Both the position numbers and the translations under genes were made by a program. Shown piece by piece: positions 49,201-60,839 of a stretch of 64,000 nt of DNA. The notes beneath the pieces were generated by a model. It was not told where the DNA came from. It did not search any database and saw nothing but the letters and a program-made list of their open reading frames with translations. The DNA lies in assembly GCF_963678635.1 (NCBI RefSeq), contig NC_087068.1:26848318-26912317 (forward strand), read 5' to 3'. Source of the stretch: Symsagittifera roscoffensis (Eukaryota > Xenacoelomorpha > Acoela > Convolutidae). Position 1 is the first letter of the stretch; each line of letters begins with the position of its first letter.

Positions 49201-51095
49201 ATGTCAGAACCTTCTCGTCAGTTAAAAAAAAATTAACACAGTATTCGCTTAATCTTAAGAAGCTCAAAAATTTCCTTAAAGTGTTGTAGAAATTCTTTCA
49301 AACAGGTGCAAATCTACAGTGCCGTATTTCAAATAAACGGTTAAATAAGAATCTCTTAAAACGGGTAACTCAAAGAACGCCAATAAATTTGTCATTATTT
49401 ATCAATTCATGCCGATCGCGTTTGAAAATGCAACCAGATAGCAAGTCCTCCAATCTACACCAAAAGCTACAAAAGGTGGAGTACGAACAAGCTACCAAAA
49501 CTTTAAGCATCCATGAGTTATCCGGAAATTGTTCAAAGTGGGCCACAGTCTGTTCTACAAGGTTGTAAGAGGGTTGCCCAGCCGAAAATGGATGTCGTAA
49601 AATAGCACTTTAAAGAAATCTTTCGGTGGGTGGCCGGGGGTCGAGTACCTGAGGGCGGAGGGTTGGGGGATCTGCTACTGCTTTGTACTTAATAATAGCG
49701 AGGGTGGATAAAATTTTTCTTGCACAATTTTTATGAACAAATAACTTTAACGACGTATAAGGGCATTTAGGATCTGATATGAGCAGCCTTGTTTATGCGA
49801 AAAATCACATTCAAGATTTCTCGTAAACATCTACATTAGATCAATCAGGAAGGCTAGACTGCAAAACGAAAAGTCTTATATTTAATACCAGCTTTACATG
49901 AGGTAGCCCAAATGCGTTAGAAAAACACTCAGCACCATACTTCCTTCCCACTTAATGAAGTGATGTGAACAAAAATGAGGAAATAAAACGAAGTCTACGC
50001 ACATAGCTGGAAGAGCCAAGTATCCCACAATGGGGACTCCAAACAGGACCATCACAGGAACTGTAAAGAGAGCAAAGTTCGTCCGATTCCTCCTGTACTG
50101 AAACGCAAAACAAAATTAATATATAATACGTATACTACAACTACTTAACAAGATCTAACTAGTTCCCGATATAAGGGACATCACGGTATAACAATTTGTT
50201 TAACTTATAAAAAAACTTCAGAAACAATTCACGCAAACCCTTTTTTGAGCTAAAATCTTGAAGTTTATGATTAAATGATTTTTGTCGGAACAATAGAACA
50301 AAGAATCAGTGTCGAAAAAACGGTTCGACAAAATATCGAAAACTAGGTCTGCTAGATTTTTATACGTTCTTTGTCTTAGCCTACAAAACTAAGCCAACAA
50401 AAATTCCAAACTCATATTTCAAGTTTCGCAAACCCCCAGGACACATACAAATGAAAAAGAATTATCGTTCTTCACGCCAGGCAAAATGAGGCCGCTAATC
50501 CGAAATAAAATCAATCGAAACCTTTTAAACCAAATCATGATTTTCAGCGAAAAAAAAAACTAAAGGGAAACCATAGCCAGCAGACAATCGGAAAAGTACC
50601 AATAAACTCACAATGAAACAGTAAAAAACTGATTGACTTCTTCCGACTATTTTTCAATTTAAAAAGTTCAAAAAACACATCACGTTTAAGCTCGTGGAAT
50701 ATCAAAAATCGCACCAATCTAAATACTTAATTTAAATTTTCCTGAAATTGCCCAGGTCAGCAGCGCCACAAAAGATGAGAGTCATTAATAATTTTAATTA
50801 ACACCAACGCCTACATTATTTTTCACATGAAAAACGACGAATTCATAATAACTCTTTATTTCTCAAAATTTCCAAAGCCATGCTTATTTTTTCACAAGCA
50901 TTTTACATATTTAGGTCACTAGCACCCTAAAATCAGAATGCAAATTAGCAGAAATCTCCTAAATGAGTTAGTGACTCACATTGTATATGTGCAAAGCGTC
51001 TGACAGTGGCAACTGCCATTCTGGGATCTTTTCCTTTCTCAAGGTTCTCCGAATTTCTTTATATCGTCTACGATCCCTGATGAGTTCAAAGAACC
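43259..51095 (-). CDS. LETMD1: LETM1 domain-containing protein 1, six recognised exons
   Basis: Read leftward: 51095-50980, 50097-50003, 49124-48941, 46497-46396, 45891-45718 and 43600-43259. Phases agree at every join. LETMD1 is a mitochondrial inner-membrane protein of the LETM1 family linked to ion balance and respiratory function. The order matches the family: FELIRDRRRYKEIRRTL, a transmembrane segment FALFTVPVMVLFGVPIVGYLAL, then LLYPKKVLARPF (family LxFPRQLLxRxFW), a helical middle, RKSHLLPSFVLVYWI (family TSYLPPPLLRxRL), and AIRHDVEAALFELLHDR (family TAQEVKSACYLRGL). Donors are GTGAGT, GTGCGT, GTTAGT, GTTGGT and GTGAGC. The last exon may end earlier, at a GTGAAT after ILFNF; its final 50 residues look uncertain. 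The N-terminus is outside these exons (see 58872-58944). Introns of 0.5-2.4 kb carry satellite and SINE debris. Confidence 0.85.
43601..45717 (-). other. LETMD1 intron with satellite A fragments
   Basis: At 44300-44490 and 44640-44690 are diverged satellite A pieces (GAGACCATATTTGCAGCCCT, TTGGGAGCTCGCTGAAAAC). The frames at 44945-45220 and its antisense show no family similarity. Confidence 0.5.
46498..48940 (-). other. LETMD1 intron with several repeat fragments
   Basis: Holds a hairpin head at 46565-46610 (AGAGGCGAAGCTGAGATTCG, TTTGCGATACAGC), family E copy 2 at 46810-47060, C-type ends at 47088-47130 and a longer one at 48240-48370. The K-rich frame at 48028-48240 is chance. Confidence 0.6.
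49125..50979 (-). other. LETMD1 introns either side of exon 50003-50097
   Basis: Near 49575-49650 a fragment of the 17918-19761 duplicated repeat occurs (CAGCCGAAAATGGATGTCGT, then a G-rich run). The rest is AT-rich with nothing recognised. Confidence 0.5.
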
Positions 51096-52180
51096 CTAAA
51101 CCAAAACCGGTCACTACTGCTTGTTAAAATAATTATCACTGCAAAATTTATTGTTCCGTTCATATTGGCGCTTCATTAACTGGATTTCCATTCAACTCAA
51201 CCAAATCTTACACTGCGACGCAGCGCAGATTCGCATGATTTGCGAAAGACATCACAAACACAAAATTTTTGTTAAGGCGCAAACTCTAGAAAACTTTTCT
51301 AAAGGCGCTAACATATACTTCATTTGAAATTTTTGGCGCAAACTAGAAAAAACAAGCCGACAAAGTTTTCGAAATCCTCGAGAAAATCCTAGATCCGCCC
51401 GAAGAAAACTCGAAGAAACTGACAACGTAACCATTTAAATTATTCAAATTTCCTCATACTAGCTATAATCAGTCTTATATTATCTAATTCAGAGCTCATT
51501 TAATTCAGAGGGTCGAAGCTGCACATAACAAACCAGCGAAGGAGGCAAAAAGAAACTATAAAATAGCGAGAAAACGCAAACAGAGGTAAAGCAGAGGTTC
51601 GTACCATTTGCTATCCATCACGAGCATAGCATATTAAGTTAGTCGTCAGCATAGCCGACGGAAAATGAGACTAGTGGCTAATGCCGATAAAATGTTCGAG
51701 CAGAAATGTTTAAAAAAACTACATCAAGTGCAAAAAGTGTCGACGCCAATTGAGCAGAAAACAAAACAGTATTCATGAAAAACTGGAAGAAAAAATTCAA
51801 AAAATCTAAAGCAGCATAACAGAAAGGAAAATATACAAAAACAGGTTTGGTAAAATTACAAATTATAGAAATAATCAAAATGACTTTTAATTTGAGCGCA
51901 AAATGATTTAAATCCAAGATATGTCTGAGCTGTGACAACTAAGCAGACAACAAATAGAGAACAAAAGGGATGCTTAATTTTTTGAAGGGAAATTTTGTAA
52001 AGACGGCCTTGCCGGATTCAAGCAGTGCCGGCCGAATGTGTCAAATAAGTTGTGAAATTTGCAATTCAAAAAGTAAACAATCGAAAATTTTCAATGATTC
52101 TGTAGGACACGTTTTTTCCGTGAAAAAATCTAATTTCCGAATTCACAACGCTTACTAAACGCAAGCGTTAACACAAGTTA
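51096..52180. other. Non-coding, repeat heads
   Basis: Two worn hairpin heads at 51213-51250 (GCGACGCAGCGCAGATTCG) and 51581-51620 (AGAGGTAAAGCAGAGGTTCG), and a C-type end at 52095-52175 with AACGCTTACTAAACGCAAGCG. Probably the first LETMD1 intron if the upstream exon is right. Confidence 0.5.
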
Positions 52181-52182
52181 AA

Positions 52183-52520
52183 CATAGAGGTGAATTTGCG
52201 CTTCGCATACACCAGCAAGAACACGATAAAAAGCAGCTCTATCAAATGAAATAAGAAAAAGCTGAAACCAGCCTCGAATTAATGAAATTCGGCAGCATTT
52301 CGGATTCGATCCTGCGATCTAGAGATTGGGAGTATCACCACAAACGCTAAACACTCACAAGTACATTCCACAAATAAAGCGGAGACCAGATGCTATGAAA
52401 TTTTCGGATCGTGATTACAGCAAAAAAATCACCAAAAGAGCATTTTTATTTGCGAGTTAGGTTACAAAAAAAAGAAGATTCGTACCAAAACACTACGCTC
52501 GCAAGCTCGCTAGCGTAATA
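52183..52520 (-). mobile_element. tRNA-derived SINE-like element S, copy 2
   Basis: Aligns over its whole length with 41341-41715: head AGAGGTGAATTTGCGCTTCG, AAAAAGCAGCTCTATCAAATG, B box on the minus strand GGATCGAATCC (52312-52302), CCAGATGCTATGAAATTTT, end CACTACGCTCGCAAGC. The A box is worn. Same orientation as copy 1. Confidence 0.75.
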
Positions 52521-52929
52521 TTTGCACTGAAAAAATTATACAAGATAAATAATATGAAACTGGAAATAGGTTTTCAAATTTGTTTTGCTTAAAAATTGAA
52601 TTAAATTATCACAAACAACTTAAGTAGCACAATTCAATTGATGGCGCCAGTTAGGATCAATGTATTTAAGCCAGTCAGTAAGTTTCCCACACCCAAAAAA
52701 AGATGACATTAAAACAAAAATTACACTTGATAACCCAGCTAATTCTAGTGTTGAACAATATGCAGAACATACATGCAGTTTGATTGCCAACTAAATGAGT
52801 GTAATATGGTTTTAAAAAGTCTTTAAAATCAATTTCAAGCCAACGTGCTAATGCGTTGTGGACCTGCTGAAGTTTTCTAGGAGTTTTTGATTTTTGATTT
52901 TTTTTCTGAAATTTGTCTTTTAGTAAATT

Positions 52930-53420
52930 GGAAACCCGCAAACAAGGATAGCCGTTTAAGTGTGCAAGTAGCACAGAATGTTCTGACGATGCTTTTAGAA
53001 AACTAAGCTTTAGAAAGTTTTTTTTCCAAATTAGTGTAGTTTTTTCTGCTTGGTGTGATAAAAGGATCTGACATCAAAAAATAGTTTAGGCATATAAGAC
53101 AGTCATAAAAATCTAGGCAAATTGAACAAAAAAGTTTGTACAAAAATGATTAGAAAAACTTAAAATTTGATTTTTTTTTCAACATTTTTTGCAGAAAACT
53201 TTTGAAGTTTATGGTTCCCAAAGTAAAGCTAAAAAAACTCCAAAACCTAGTTCTACTTGTTTAAAATTAAGGTTTAAGGTCTTGAATTAGGCACAATTCA
53301 GCTGTTGTAAGCAGGCGCGCTTGCTTTATTCGCTCGAATTAAGACGAAAATTGAACAATTTCAAAACGGTTTTTCTCGACAGTGGGATAGTTTTTTTGGA
53401 AAATTTTTTATGTGGTTCAA
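52930..53420 (-). repeat. Repeat D, copy 3, inverted
   Basis: The reverse complement matches 13030-13490: CAAGTAGCACAGAATG at the left, CCAAATTAGTGTAGTTTTTT, and AAAACGGTTTTTCTCGACAG near 53360. The minus frame at 52675-52974 runs into it and is not a gene. Confidence 0.7.
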
Positions 53421-53424
53421 ATCA

Positions 53425-54085
53425 CGGCTGAAAGGGTTTTACTACGATGTATTACTCAACTCAGTCTAAGTATTATTTATAGTACCTGATTTTGCATGGA
53501 AAACGAAAAGAAAACAAAGCACATCCGAAAACAAAGTTCCTCCCCATTTTTCAAATGGTCGGAATATAAACACTACCTAAACCTCTGATCAATTCGATCA
53601 AGCTAAGATTAAACTAAATTACAGCTGCAGCAGTAAAAAAAAACTGAAAAAAAACCAACCGACGAATAACTAAGCTGCCTGACTCTAAGTTAATTATTGT
53701 CCGAAAACTTTAAAATCAGCACAGGGGCGTCCTCCGTATGACTTTTTTTCTTTCCAATCTATACTATACTTAAATGAGTGCGACAGCCATCTCCCCATGT
53801 TTAAGCATTTTCAATTTTGCATATTCAACGAAATGATATTTGCACGATTATGCTATATCGTATATTGCAATGCTTAGGACTTTTTTTCGATGTTCAAGTG
53901 TATGACTACTAGGCCTATTGAAAGGCCCAACAAGAAGGCTGTATCATGGATGCCAGTATGGAAGGGGCTGTGGAGGGCAGCGCAGTGTAATGTAAAAGCT
54001 GGAATCATCAACCTCTATGAAGAAACGGGCGTTTTCTGTTTCAGCTTTTTTTCAGCAAGTTTAAAATTAGTTACCATATTTTAGA
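53425..54085. other. Intergenic or intronic, one unexplained frame
   Basis: A plus frame at 53890-54084 (MTTRPIERPNKKAVSWMPVW and on) is less AT-rich than its surroundings but has no family I know; I do not call it a gene. The rest is featureless. Confidence 0.3.
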
Positions 54086-54089
54086 GTGC

Positions 54090-54880
54090 AGTCAGAATTC
54101 TCCAACTGGTTGCACATATATGAGCAACTTAACCTAGGTTTCCAAGATACGTCGTTTTTTGTATTTTTGTTTCAAAAGATCTAAGTTTTCAAAAAAAACA
54201 GACTTCGAAAGCTTTATTAAACTTAAGACTCTCAATGTTTTAGTGGGGTACTGTCAGAGCACTTTCAGGAGCTGCGAACCTTGCCTCCAAAAACGGCTGC
54301 ACAAATCCTTTCAGTTTCCGAGATATGACGTTTTTTGACATTTTAAAAAATCATAGATTGAAAAAACTTGAAAAAGATGAAATTGCGAACTCTATAAAAG
54401 GCTCTGTCAGGGTACTTTTAGTTGTTGCAAATCTTGCCTCCAAATAGGTCTGCTCAAATCCTTCAAGTTTTGGAGATCATCGTTTTATAAAAACTTTTTT
54501 GAAGATTTCGCAAAAATTAGGTTTGAAAAATTTCACAAAATTACAATCTCTCAATCCTATAGTTAGGTGCTATGAGGTTACTCTGAAAAAATGGCATATC
54601 CTGCGTCTAAAAACGGTTGCTTAATGCCTTTATAATCCGATATATGGCGATAACTTCAATAATTCAAACCTTAAAAAAATCTCAAAATTTGTATTTGTTG
54701 AACTTTTGTTGGTGTGATGTCAAGGTACTCTCAGAAGTTGCAGTTATGGCCTACGAACAATGATTGCTTTAACCTTTCTATTTTAGAACGTTTTTTTATT
54801 TAGCTTTTGCATTTTATAGAAACCTCAGATTTAATTTATCTTTTCAAGTTTTGAAATTTTTGACCCTATGACAGATCAAA
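54090..54880 (-). repeat. Satellite A array, inverted
   Basis: About four and a half units in reverse orientation to 38590-39800. The marker CTTGCCTCCAAAAACGG recurs near 54282, 54433, 54601 and 54748. It directly abuts the tetranucleotide array. Confidence 0.8.
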
Positions 54881-54889
54881 GGTTGCAGA

Positions 54890-56935
54890 GTGACCAATAA
54901 ACTTCACTGTCCAGATCCTACCAGTGTTCTAAGATCCAATCAGACATCTATCTATCTAACAAGCCTTCCTTCCTTTCAGCTACCCTCCCAACAAGCAACC
55001 CAACCAAGTCATAAACCAATCGATCCAGCCTTTTATTCATCAGGCGGTCATCCTTCCAATAAGACATTTGAGCAATCATTCATTAATGCACACAATCCTT
55101 TAGCCATCCATTTATCAAGCCATCTATGTATCAAGTAACCCATCTAACCAGCCACCAAACTATCCATCAATCAAGCCACTCAATTTTTAAGCGATCCATC
55201 CATCTAGCCATCAATATATTCAACCAGGCATCGATCCATCCAAACAGCCATCGAGCCAATCACTCATTAATCGGCAAATCCATCTTCCCATGCATCCAGC
55301 AAGCCATCAGGCTATCTATCTATCAAGCTATTTACTCATCAAGCGATCCATCCACCTAGCCATCCATTCATCCATCTATCCATCCCTCCAACCAATCAGC
55401 CAACCATCCATCCTTTTAACCATCCATCCATGTATTCAGCCACTGATTCAACCATTTATCCTTCAATTCATCTAGCAATCCATTCAACTAGTAACCCGTC
55501 CATCCAGCAATTCATACAACCAGACACCCATCCAACCAGTCATCCCTCCTCATCTAGTCAGCCAGGTTTTCTATCTAGCCATCCAACCAACCAGTCATCC
55601 ATGCAACCTTCTAACCAGCCATCCATCAATCAACCATCCATCAGTTCAGACATCACTCAAGCAACCCATCACTCCTGTCAGACATCCATTCAGCCATTCG
55701 TCCGTCCGTCCATCCATGCATTCAGCCATCGATTTATCCATAACCCATCTATTCGTCTAGCAATCCATCCAACCAGCCATTCATCCAACCAGCCATCCCT
55801 CTAATCATCTAGTCAGTCATCTATCCAGTTTTTTACTTAGACATCTAAATGACCAGTTATCCATGGAACCACAAATCAATCCATCAAAGCAGCATCCATC
55901 ACCTCAGCCACCACTCAAGCAATCTATCACTCAGCTAGTCATCCACTCTCAATCAGCCGTCTAGCCATCCATTCATTTATCAGTCCTGCCATTCATGCAT
56001 CCACCCAACCAGCTATTCATCCATCCATCAACCCACCATACATCTAGCCATCGATTGATCGATCTAACCTGCCATTCATTGATTATGCCATTCGTCCATC
56101 CAACCAGTATCCATTCATGAAGTTTTCCGTCGTTCTAGCCATCGATCCATCTTGCCTTCTGCACACCTATCCTTCCTTTTAACCATTCATTCTGTCTTCA
56201 ACCCATCCAGTTAATCAGTCTTCCAATTACCAATATAGAACTCCATCAATCCTACCATCTAGTCATCCATCCAACCATCCACCAATCTCAGTCAGCCGTT
56301 ATTCAACCAGTGATCCATCCATTTGTTCGGTCAGTCCTCCATCCAGTCCTTCAACAAGGATCTAGCCATCTATCCATCTAGATATCTATCTAGTTCGCAT
56401 CCAACTTTATAGCCATTCGTGCATCCACCTATGGTCGATATAGCAATCAATCCGACCATCTCCGTCAAACAACCCATCCGTCCAGCCATCTATCCAACAA
56501 GCCATTCATGCACCTTCCCATCCATTCATTCAGTCAACGCTCAATCCTCCCATCCATCGTCACAGCCACCCATTCATCTAGCAGACCATTTAGTCATCAA
56601 TCCATCTAGCCAAGCAGCCAAATATCCAGCCATCAATCAATCTAGGCCATCAATCAATCTAGGCTTTCAACCAACTAGTCATCCATCCATCACTCCGGTC
56701 ATCAATTTAGCCATCAATACATCCAACCAGTCAGTCTTCGATCAAGCTATCCATTTCTCTGACCAACCATCCAACTGACCATCTATCTAAAAATCCTTCC
56801 ATGAATCCATCTAGATATCTATCGTGCTTTCAATTCATCCTTTTAATCATCTAGCCAATGATTCAAACATCCATTGATCTATCCTTCCATACTCACAACC
56901 AGCTTAACATCCATCCATCCAACCTATTTTTCTGT
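54890..56935 (+). repeat. 2-kb degenerate tetranucleotide array (CATC/CAAC/CAGC)
   Basis: Over about 2,040 bases the plus strand is built of four-base steps of the form CATC, CAAC, CAGC and CATT (for example ATCCATCCAACCAGCCATCC), with G nearly confined to CAGC and CAGT. The seven or so Ser/His/Pro/Gln-rich open frames across it, up to 124 codons, are products of the repeat. Substitutions within units show it is old; it still keeps register over long stretches. Confidence 0.9.
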
Positions 56936-57780
56936 TACAGGTAAGCGTTGTCAATTTTTAGGAGCAGCTTTAGCGGCAGGAAGCCTGCTAGTTATATTTG
57001 AAAGTTTCCTGTCATCTTGGCATCTCTTCAAAAAAACCCACCTTCTCATGTGAAGAACATTCGTGTCTCTGATAACACTGGCATATAATAGTTTTGATTT
57101 CCTACTCTATTTTTCAGCGCGTCGTTTGTTTTTGTCATCTGATCGCATATCAATGTTATCAAGGCTTATTTCAATTTTATTTTATAATTCGCGCATTTTC
57201 ATCTATAAAAAATTGTTTGAAAACAGAGTGAAGTTATACATGCAGACTCTTTTAAAAACTAACTTCTAAAATGAAAATTTTGGTCGAAGCAATCTAGGCC
57301 ATTATTTCATTGATGCCCCGATTGCAATGACAGAACTCTTTTGAAGAGAAGCTGTTGTGTATGAGTTTTCGGTCGAAACTACTTTTGGAATTTTCTTTAA
57401 AGCGTTCAATTTGATTTACTTCAGAAACGATGTAACCGCTGATGATTATTAGAAAAATAGAAAAGCGTTTTAAGCACATTCAAGTTTTTATTCATAAAAC
57501 TATTCTGCGAAGAAAAACTGTATCCAACGTACCAAAAACTCTTCAACCAATAAGAAACTATAAGAATAAGAAACAAAAAACCAGAAGTTTGGAAAAATCC
57601 TTCAAACAACAGAAGCTAGACCACTCACTCTGCTTTTGACTGAAAACGAGACGAAAACCTCAAGTCGAAAAACATTTTTAACGTCGGAAAGAAACTAAAT
57701 CTACGAAAAATTTCATATTTCTGTCTCAAATCATTTTGAATAAAGTTCAATTTCAAAAAAAAGCAACTAGGACAATTGAA
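56936..57780. other. Non-coding, possible exon-like frame
   Basis: On the minus strand an acceptor-like CTAATAATCAG at about 57440 precedes an open frame to a TAG at 57296 (RFKENSKSSFDRKL within it). No family similarity; kept only as a possibility. Confidence 0.2.
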
Positions 57781-58700
57781 TATCACAAGCGAAGCGGAGC
57801 TTAGCACTATTTGCGATAAAACACAATCATTAAAAAGCACTCGAAAAAAATAGTGAAAGTTGAAAAAAATAGGTGAACAAAAAGTTTCGTATGTCTCAAT
57901 GGAGGAAACTTAGGGCCCAGCTAATTCAAAACCGGGACATTGTACAAAACATGAGTTGTTTCACGAATAAGAAAAATTAGCAGAGTGAAACTTTTTGAGA
58001 TTTAGAATTTTTCCCAGACAAGCTTTCTATTACTAAAAATTAAAGAGCGACCAATTCTGCAGGAAAAATTCGCGCAACCCTTTTTTTTTTGATTGAAATT
58101 TCCATCTCAAATTTGATAGGGTAGTTTTTAAGAAAATTCAAAAAATTTAAGTTCAACAACTCGACTTTCGGAAATCCGTAACTTTTTTTTTGCTAAAAGC
58201 AGGTCGTGGCCGGTAAAGTACAGAAGATCCCAAAATGGGGTTTCTCGACTGAAAACTTAACCTGCAAATTGGCACCGTAATTTTTGAGTAGAATAAAAAA
58301 AATCCAAAAACGGTCAAGTTTCGAAACTTTCACTTGTTTGAAGGCTATAATTTTTTATGACAACTTTAAGAATCAAATTCAAAAGATTAGCTTCAAACAA
58401 CCTGTTGAGTCGATTAAACCAATGCTATCAAATTTGGTAGTTATCGCGAAAAGTCCGAAATACGGTCAACAAATCAGAACATTGACAATTCCGAAAATCA
58501 TAGCTTTTTGTTTCGAAAAAATTGGGCGTAGCCGGTTATGCAGAAGAAAATCACCCAGCCTGAAATTTCGATACAACCCAAAAACCCAGGTTTGGCAAGG
58601 TAGTTCTCGAGAAAATTCAAAAAACAAAATTTTGACTTTGAGGGTGACACCAGAATTTTAAATTTTGGTGTCAAAATAAATTGAGCATAAATCACTACGT
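57781..58700 (+). mobile_element. Composite element B, copy 3
   Basis: The head AGCGAAGCGGAGCTTAGCAC with TTTGCGATAAAACAC is followed, as in copy 1, by a linker (AATTAAAGAGCGACCAATTC, GCAGGAAAAATTCGCGCAAC) and about four satellite B units starting near 58103, 58265, 58424 and 58578. The open frame at 58284-58661 falls inside the array and is chance. Confidence 0.75.
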
Positions 58701-58871
58701 TCGTTTATTCATTAAAAAAACGGATTGTGAAACTTATTCGAATTTAAATTAAAACTTAAGAACGTTATGTTGTGACTTTCACTAACTTCATAAATTCGAT
58801 TAATAGAGGTTTGTATTGGCTATTTTGAGCAAACAACTATATCCACGAAGCAGCATTATAAACTTACCTAC

Positions 58872-58944
58872 CGTTCTTAAACTGTAAGGTTGTATCTTTC
58901 AAGTGATGTTTGAAAGTGACCAGGCCCTTCTTTATCACAGACAT
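58872..58944 (-). CDS. LETMD1: Candidate first coding exon of LETMD1
   Basis: ATG at 58944 opens MSVIKKGLVTFKHHLKD and leads to a donor G|GTAGGT at 58872/58871. Its 73 coding bases end in phase 1, the phase needed by the acceptor of the 51095 exon. An in-frame stop just upstream and an acceptor-like TTTTTCAG near 58988 suggest a split 5' UTR. A strong GTAAGT four bases further on would give the wrong phase. The residues loosely recall the human segment before the membrane part (MSYVVTKTKAINGKY), but an intermediate exon may be missing. The implied 7.8-kb intron would contain the tetranucleotide array. Confidence 0.35.
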
Positions 58945-58989
58945 GCAAAAGGATCAACGCAGAGATACTTCGTACCACAAAATTGATCT

Positions 58990-60175
58990 GAAAAAGATTC
59001 AAATGTTTAATGAAATGGCAATATAACATTTGCAAAGGATTTGTAACAATCGCATGGAAAGTACACAACGACGGGGGGTGTGAACCTAATACTATATCAA
59101 TTGGCTAACTTCAAAATTAGATATTACGTTTTTTAAACGGGAGAAAGAAGTCAATTGAATTGAACAAAAAATAAAAAGAGCGTATATACCGCACAGTTTA
59201 CAGTTGAAGCAGTAAAGCGAAGGGTGTGTGTCAACTAGTTGCCTCAAGGATGCATCCAGCGTTTTGCGCTGAATCGCTAGGTCTAGCTTTTGATTGAGAA
59301 ATTTAAAAGCTAGTTTCTCACCTGTTTTAAACTATCTTCACCTAAAGCCAATTCAATTCAATTTCAATATCTTATTCTTGATGATGCATTTTGTAGCAAA
59401 AACGTTCGAAATTTACAATTTTAACCTTCTCTTAAACAATTAAATATGGTCTTTCGATATAGTGAGCATATGGCTGGGTCTCAGTATCCAGAGACCACGC
59501 AGTTACCGCAAAAATACAGGGCTAAATCCTTTTATAGTTTTCAACACGTTTATTGAAAAAAGTCGTATAATTTTGAAATAATTCTGGATCTTCAAGATGA
59601 AACTAATTAGAAATGCGAAAATTTTTCAATTAAGATTTTTTAATTCTAAGAAATAGTACTTTGCGTTTCAGTGTATTTTCTGTTGAAAACGAAAACGAGA
59701 GGGATCAATGTTGAATTAAACCGGAGTTGAAAAGAAACTCAAAAAGATTGACCTGATATGAGGCTACGGGTCTATCAAATACTTATACTAAGCTGCTTTT
59801 TTGTTACCTTGGCTCTATAAATGAAAAATTTCTTCGAAAGTTTTGTATCATTAATAGTGTGGAGTACATAGGCAGCGTTCGCAACCTGTATTGAGAGGGA
59901 GATTTTCTGCTTAAAAAACTACTTGACCTGGATTCCTCGGTACACGTTCTCAAGTTCTTACAGAGCTAATTTGAAGCAAAATTACAGAGCTAATTTGAAA
60001 ACATCTCAATGCTAGGGTTAACTGAGATCCATGCAAAGGCCAATAATTCCAACTATCATGATCAGAATTATTTCAGAAATTTGAGACTTAAAAAAATTCA
60101 GAAAACTAAAGATGTTGAAACGTCTTTAACTTTTTATACCAACTATATGAAATAAAGAAATTTTTGCTAAAAAGT
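58990..60175. other. Intergenic, nothing recognised
   Basis: Mostly AT-rich. A less AT-rich part at 59165-59300 has no open frame of note. No repeats of the families above. Confidence 0.45.
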
Positions 60176-60179
60176 AAAT

Positions 60180-60715
60180 TTCAAACGTTTTCGCAACTAT
60201 GTGCATCGTCAGGATTTTTACAATAAACTACTCTAAATGACGATAAAACATCAATTTACAAATGTTATTTACAATAAATCACATACAATTTGGTTCTAAA
60301 CCATCATGATAAAAAATTAGCCAATCACAGTTGACCTCTAAATTACTATTAAGATTAAAATACTTTTAACCTCTAAAATTAATTAAACATTTTAAAATTA
60401 TTTTGTCTGGAAGTTTCTGAGTCATAATTTCGATTTAGACATGTACGTTTTGAATAAAAAACCAAAAATATTTTGGGACTAAATTTTCAGTGTTATCTCC
60501 CTGCTCCTAAACTCATCGCGCGTGTTCAAGCCCGGTTTCTCTTTCCTGATGTGTATTGCCTCTAGTGTTAGCAATTTTGTTTGGTTGTTTGACCTATCTA
60601 TAATTTCCCAACTAAGATCTGCGCTATTTCCCTCAAGTTGGCATTGCTGAAGGTGGAGGCCTACCGGTGAGTCTGCTTTCTTATGTTCCTCAATTCTTAT
60701 GTTCCTCAAGTACAC
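60180..60715 (-). pseudogene. Penelope-like retroelement tail (GIY-YIG C-terminus)
   Basis: A 78-codon minus frame has RIEEHKKADSPVGLHLQQC, then SWEIIDRSNN, TKLLTLEAIHIRKEKPGLN and TRDEFRSREITLK. This is the usual tail after the GIY-YIG nuclease core of Penelope-like elements (RxxEH, SxVxxH, then EAxxIxxxKPxLN). The core itself is absent, so only a 3' end remains. Downstream at 60225-60195 the minus strand has CTGACGATGCACATAGTTGC followed by GAAAACG, a type of 3' sequence often seen after such genes. Assignment to Penelope rather than another GIY-YIG retroelement is tentative. Confidence 0.5.
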
Positions 60716-60717
60716 TT

Positions 60718-60839
60718 TCGGTATAAAGTATAGAGAAATACTGAAAGTGTACTATTTTTGCTGGAATGATATATGAAATAACCATCGGTATAAAGTATAG
60801 AGAAATACTGAAAGTGTACTATTTTTGCTGGAATGATAT
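60718..60839. repeat. 55-bp direct duplication with internal palindrome
   Basis: Bases 60718-60772 recur exactly at 60785-60839 (TCGGTATAAAGTATAGAGAA to GGAATGATAT), period 67. GTACACTTTC at 60710-60719 pairs with GAAAGTGTAC at 60743-60752. Just before it, CTTATGTTCCTCAA occurs twice. The block is the junction between the Penelope-like tail and the next retroelement. Confidence 0.85.

Noticed and set aside
52675-52974. 99-codon minus-strand frame
   Set aside because: Runs into inverted repeat D; the matching part of the other copies has no such open frame.
54890-56778. Several Ser/Pro/His/Gln-rich frames of up to 124 codons
   Set aside because: All are readings of the degenerate tetranucleotide array, which has few stop codons by composition.
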